A DNA stretch of 64,000 nucleotides. Source: Cytophagales bacterium (lineage in GTDB: Bacteria; Bacteroidota; Bacteroidia; Cytophagales; Thermoflexibacteraceae). The translations under genes and the position numbers were made by a program. Below the pieces are notes generated by a model. It made no database searches. It had not been told where the DNA came from and saw only the letters and a list, made by a program, of their open reading frames with translations. Shown piece after piece: positions 60,682 to 64,000 of the stretch (position 1 is the first letter of the stretch; each line of letters begins with the position of its first letter). Location: positions 124,001-188,000 of the forward strand of contig JAAFKA010000009.1 in assembly GCA_013299115.1 (NCBI GenBank), in the 5' to 3' direction.

Positions 60682-60712
60682 TTTGTCATTCCTCATTTTT
60701 TGTTTACCTTTG
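60682..60712 (+). promoter_or_regulatory. Promoter of the M19 dipeptidase gene
   Basis: TTTG (60682-60685), 19-nt spacer and TACCTTTG (60705-60712), 28 nt before the ATG at 60741. It rules out the longer reading frame that begins at 60663. Confidence 0.8.
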
Positions 60713-60740
60713 CAACCAACTAACCAAACTACTTACTTTT

Positions 60741-61721
60741 ATGCAAATTGTCGATTTACACTGCGACCTATTGAGTTATCTGCACTACGAAAAAGGACAT
60801 CAATATGACACAGCGGCTCGTTGCTCCATTCCACAACTGATGGAGGGCAATGTATTGTTGCAAACCTTAGCCATTTTTACTTATACAGCAGATGCCCAAA
60901 GTTCAGAAGCAGGCATAGCCCAAAGTGAAATTTTTGCAAATTTATTGGCAGAAGAAGAAGACAAAGTTTTTTCTGTTACCAATCTCGACGATTTGGAGGA
61001 ATTGGAAGACGAGGACAGAGTTGGGTTTATAGCAGCCATAGAAAATGCTTCGGGCTTTTGTGCCGAACACGAAACAATGGAGCAAGGTTTCGAGAATTTG
61101 GAAACTATCATAGAAAATACAGGAAAGTTGCTATATATCAGCCTTACGCACCACCACAAAAACCGTTTTGGCGGGGGTAACTATACGCACATAGGCTTGA
61201 CAGACGATGGCAGACAGGTGTTAGATTATCTTTCGGGTCGCAAAATTGCCATAGATTTTTCGCACACTTCTGATGAATTGGCTTACGATATTTTAACTTA
61301 CATCACCACCCAAAATTTAGACCTCCCTGTATTAGCAAGCCACTCTAATTTTAGGGCTATACACCAAAATAAACGCAACTTGCCCACCGAACTTGCCCAA
61401 GAACTCCTGAACAGAGGAGGAATTATTGGCTTAAATTGGATAAAAAGTTTTTTAGGTCGTACAAAAGAAAAATACTTTCAACACTTAGCTTTTGGGCTTT
61501 CCTTAGCAGCAGAAACGCAAATTTGTATGGGAACAGACCTGTTTTATTTCAACCAACCCGAAGACAAACCAAATATCAACTTCTTTGAGCCTTACCAAAC
61601 GGCTGCCGACTATCCTAATTTTATTGAGGATTTGCTAGCCCACCAACTACTCGATGAAAGACAACTGAAAAATTTTACCAAAAATAATGCTTTGAATTTT
61701 TTGGAAAAATTATTGAGATAG
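60741..61721 (+). CDS. Membrane-dipeptidase family (M19) zinc peptidase
   Basis: The ATG at 60741 gives MQIVDLHCDLLSYL and 326 residues without a signal peptide, so probably cytosolic. The M19 metal ligands are visible: DLHCD near the start (His-x-Asp), the bridging Glu in AAIENASG, LYISLTHHHKNRFGG (His), KIAIDFSHTSDE and VLASHSNFRAIHQNKRNLP (His and substrate-binding Arg) and MGTDLFYF. It hydrolyses dipeptides. The family also includes D-amino-acid-tolerant enzymes. Confidence 0.88.
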   Translation: MQIVDLHCDLLSYLHYEKGHQYDTAARCSIPQLMEGNVLLQTLAIFTYTADAQSSEAGIAQSEIFANLLAEEEDKVFSVTNLDDLEELEDEDRVGFIAAIENASGFCAEHETMEQGFENLETIIENTGKLLYISLTHHHKNRFGGGNYTHIGLTDDGRQVLDYLSGRKIAIDFSHTSDELAYDILTYITTQNLDLPVLASHSNFRAIHQNKRNLPTELAQELLNRGGIIGLNWIKSFLGRTKEKYFQHLAFGLSLAAETQICMGTDLFYFNQPEDKPNINFFEPYQTAADYPNFIEDLLAHQLLDERQLKNFTKNNALNFLEKLLR

Positions 61722-61730
61722 GCAATCTAT

Positions 61731-61970
61731 TTATCTTATCAAGTCATGTTTTCTTACAAAAGTCAGAGGTTTTGGTAGCCTGATGACTTTTGGTTCTTGC
61801 TGCCAAATCGTAATCACTGTTTCTGTATGTGGGCAATTTTCACCACAGCATTGCATTTCTGTAACACTAATTACCACTTCCTCTGACAGTTGCCAAAGTT
61901 CACACACCCACTGTTTGATGGCTTTTGTAATTTTCACATTTTGGGGGTCTAATGGATTTCTGAACAGCAT
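61731..61970 (-). CDS. Small conserved cysteine-containing protein
   Basis: The protein has 79 residues. The central segment VISVTEMQCCGENCPHTETVITIW contains three cysteines around ENCPHTET and resembles small uncharacterised proteins of cyanobacteria and Bacteroidota with a QC..CP..ET signature. The C-terminus is basic (LPKPLTFVRKHDLIR). Metal or iron-sulfur binding is possible but not shown. The gene converges on the dipeptidase gene, 9 bp between stops. Confidence 0.6.
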   Translation of the reverse strand: MLFRNPLDPQNVKITKAIKQWVCELWQLSEEVVISVTEMQCCGENCPHTETVITIWQQEPKVIRLPKPLTFVRKHDLIR

Positions 61971-62043
61971 AGCTTTGGTTTGTTACTTGTAAATACTTGA
62001 CAATGAACAAAATATTCTTTTGCAAATAAGTTAAAAAACACTA

Positions 62044-62851
62044 TTAGAGGTTATTAAAATAATTTTACTAACTTAGCAAAATTTTTCGTTTTATGCAATC
62101 TTTTGAAACTATTTACCAAAACTCAACTCGTTTTTTAGCCTTAACCAGCCTTAAACCCAGTGAGTTTGACGATTTATTGCGTGCTTTCTCCCCCATTTGT
62201 GAAAAATACTTTGCATACCATGATGCTTTTGGTAATCCACGTAAATTCCAAAAATTTAATGAAGCTAAAAATAGTATCCTCTACGGCAGTACTGCCAAAT
62301 TATTTTTTATTCTGGTGTATCTGAAAACCAATACGTTGCAAGAGGTTATTGGGACTATGTTTACACTCTCGCAAAGTAAAGTAAGCCAATGGCTTAAGGT
62401 CTTGTTGCCCTTGTTGCATAAAAGCCTGAAAAAAGTTGATTGTATGCCTGCCACCACTGCTGAGGAACTTTATTCAAGGTTGCTCAAAGTAGCCGAAGAA
62501 GAAAAAATTGTTCTCCATGAGGCCGTAGAAAGACCTATACCAAGACAAATAGACAAGGACAATCAGGAAGCTGATGATTCAGGCAAGCAAAAAATGCATA
62601 CTTGTAAAAATGAGTTAGTTGTAGATACCAAACGGGTTATTCATTTTATTAGTCCTACGGTGGAAGGGAAAGTTCATGATAAAACTCTTGATTGGGGCTT
62701 TCCAAACGCTAAGGATTGTACGAGAAAAGATAAGAATGAAGGGCAAAAGCATCAGAGATAGTGTAGCACAAATTGCAGCAGCACTACATAATTTACGTAA
62801 CTATTCAAGAAATACTAAATTCGCAACATAATTTACCTTAATAACCTCTAA
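62044..62851 (+). mobile_element. Decayed IS5-like insertion sequence
   Basis: Perfect 14-bp terminal inverted repeats (TTAGAGGTTATTAA at 62044-62057 and its complement at 62838-62851) bound an 808-bp element with one broken transposase gene. A terminal TA on each side may be the target duplication. The ends match those of the MITE at 36192-36309. Confidence 0.85.
62093..62831 (+). pseudogene. IS5-family (HTH_Tnp_4/DDE_Tnp_4-type) transposase, broken
   Basis: The first frame (62093-62761) has an HTH domain (FFILVYLKTNTLQEVIGTMFTLSQSKVSQWLKVLLPLL) and the start of the DDE domain, ending with GKVHDKTLDWGFPNAKD. The usual first catalytic segment (DGTERP in relatives) reads HEAVERP, so the Asp is lost. 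The frame then shifts; the expected middle of the DDE domain, including the second Asp, is missing, and the normal C-terminal tail (SIRDSVAQIAAALHNLRNYS) resumes in another frame to 62831. The enzyme must be inactive. Confidence 0.85.
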
Positions 62852-63339
62852 TATAAAAAATTATATTAGTGCTTAAATTTGAATGTAGCATAGGCTTTAG
62901 CCTGTGTTTTTGCGTTCTTTACGTCTGCACAGGCTAAAGCCTATGCTACATTCAACCTTGTTTTTTCTTTACCTTCATCATCGCCTCCGCTGTCACACAT
63001 AAAAACGTAAATATTGATGGCAAGAGTCAAGGAGGCAAGCATTTTTTTTGATGTTGCAAGGTTTTTTGTAAGTGATTCATTTGGATTAAAGTTTTATATT
63101 CAATCCAAATTACTAACTTTGTAAATAAATTGTTTCCCAAAAAACACAATAATTCAAATTACTATTTCACAACTTGTTGAATATCAATAAGTTATTCAAT
63201 AACTCAGTTTTGTTAAAAATTTGTAAAAGATTGAAAATCAGGAGAAAATTTGTAAAATGAAACAAATCTCTTATTTTTTGGGTTTTCAAAAAAGTAATGT
63301 AGCATAGGCTTTAGCCTGTGTAAAAAACACACCAAAAAA
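62852..63339. other. Gap with family B palindromes upstream of nfu
   Basis: The gap holds a perfect 26-bp inverted repeat at 62881-62906 and 62928-62953 (GTAGCATAGGCTTTAGCCTG and its complement), and a single copy of the same half-element at 63297-63320, close upstream of the nfu start. The rest (62960-63290) is AT-rich without a recognisable gene. Confidence 0.8.
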
Positions 63340-63990
63340 ATGCTAACAAAAACAGTGCAATACAACGCAGATAAGTTGTACGCAAAAACGACATATATTT
63401 ACACTGAGTCCAGCCCCAACCCAAATTCAATGAAATTTGTGTTGAACTCTATGCTTTCGGCAGATGAGAATTTTCTGCGAGATTATGCAGAATCGGCAAC
63501 AGCAGCCGAGTCACCGTTGGCTACGGCTTTGTTTGCCTTTCCTTTTGTGAAACGAGTTTTCCTTACCAAAAACTTCATCACTATTACCAAAGACGAGCAA
63601 ATTCCTTGGGAAGATATTATCCCTGGTATGAAAACTTTTTTGAAGGAATATTTTGACGAAAATAAACCAGTGATGGAGGTGGACGACTATGAAAATGAGT
63701 TGAAAAAACAATGGAAAGCCGAGCAACTCAAAATCAACGAAAACGACACCGAAACAGTCAAAAAAATAAAAGGCATTTTAGACGAATACATCAGACCAGC
63801 CGTAGAAGGCGATGGTGGTGCTATTTCGTTTCACACTTTCGAGGAAATAACAGGCACACTGAAAGTTACCTTGCAAGGCTCTTGCAGTGGTTGTCCTTCC
63901 TCTACGGTTACGCTAAAAGCAGGTATAGAAAACTTGTTTAAACGAATGATGCCCGACCAAGTGAAAACTGTGGTGGCAGAAGGAGTGTAA
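63340..63990 (+). CDS. Nfu-type iron-sulfur cluster scaffold/carrier
   Basis: The protein has 216 residues. The N-terminal Nfu_N domain (about 20-110) shows TESSPNPNSMKFVLN and LATALFAFPFVKRVFLTKNFITITK. The C-terminal NifU-like domain (about 135-210) has EYIRPAVEGDGGAISF and the cluster-binding CSGCPSS in LQGSCSGCPSSTVTLKAGIENLFKR. It carries 4Fe-4S clusters to target enzymes. A family B repeat lies immediately upstream. The stop codon is intact, 11 bp before the window edge. Confidence 0.92.
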   Translation: MLTKTVQYNADKLYAKTTYIYTESSPNPNSMKFVLNSMLSADENFLRDYAESATAAESPLATALFAFPFVKRVFLTKNFITITKDEQIPWEDIIPGMKTFLKEYFDENKPVMEVDDYENELKKQWKAEQLKINENDTETVKKIKGILDEYIRPAVEGDGGAISFHTFEEITGTLKVTLQGSCSGCPSSTVTLKAGIENLFKRMMPDQVKTVVAEGV

Positions 63991-64000
63991 GACTTAAAAA

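Overview
The window looks like a chromosomal segment of a Bacteroidota bacterium, most likely a Cytophagales-type gliding or environmental lineage. Evidence: low GC, the type IX secretion regulator PorX, RpoN, a FAS1 lipoprotein, M1/M14/M28 peptidases, a fused DAHP synthase/chorismate mutase, and many promoters with the Bacteroidota -7 consensus TAnnTTTG, several with a TTG-type -33 box 18-21 nt upstream. The species cannot be named from sequence alone. I saw no rRNA or tRNA genes.

Layout. 1-19.8 kb is mostly housekeeping: Uma2-like protein, pfkA, M1 peptidase, oligopeptide permease subunit, folA, yggS-type PLP protein, orphan OmpR-type regulator, M14 peptidase, LysM protein, 5'-nucleotidase C-domain lipoprotein, alpha/beta hydrolase, acyl-CoA ligase, DAHP synthase/chorismate mutase, TPR histidine kinase. 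19.8-34.5 kb is an accessory, defence-like island built around dnaE. 34.5-62 kb is again mostly core genes: ECF sigma factor, PRPP synthetase-like, M23 peptidase, porX, PspA-like, class I aldolase, MBOAT plus SGNH pair, rpoN, M28 peptidase, moxR, tsaB, hutI, priA, membrane glycosyltransferase, metallophosphatase, kbl, M19 dipeptidase. 62-64 kb holds a decayed IS5-like element and an Nfu iron-sulfur scaffold gene.

The island has two halves. Downstream of dnaE lies a module of a 55-aa ORF, a 149-aa helical putative effector and a STAND/NLR-type NTPase with TPRs. The effector C-terminus and the NTPase N-terminus carry the same 22-residue motif, the layout of amyloid-type effector-receptor signalling. 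An in-frame stop interrupts the NTPase. A 12-copy 80-bp array of paired REP-like palindromes follows, then a REP-associated tyrosine transposase (RAYT). This module is bracketed by the 3' end of dnaE and a second, partial copy of that 3' end. dnaE itself contains a 444-residue intein at GRG/SAAGS, and the intein coding sequence contains two kinds of the palindromes otherwise scattered between genes. Upstream of dnaE lies a Septu-like ATPase/HNH pair (PtuA/PtuB) with a DUF2281-like antitoxin gene and a possible PBECR-type nuclease. The Septu pair is bracketed by two about 95-nt structured RNA genes in the same orientation, each with a promoter-like box and an intrinsic terminator.

Across the window, intergenic DNA carries several families of short perfect palindromes and a MITE whose ends match the decayed IS. 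This suggests a genome strongly shaped by small palindromic repeats.
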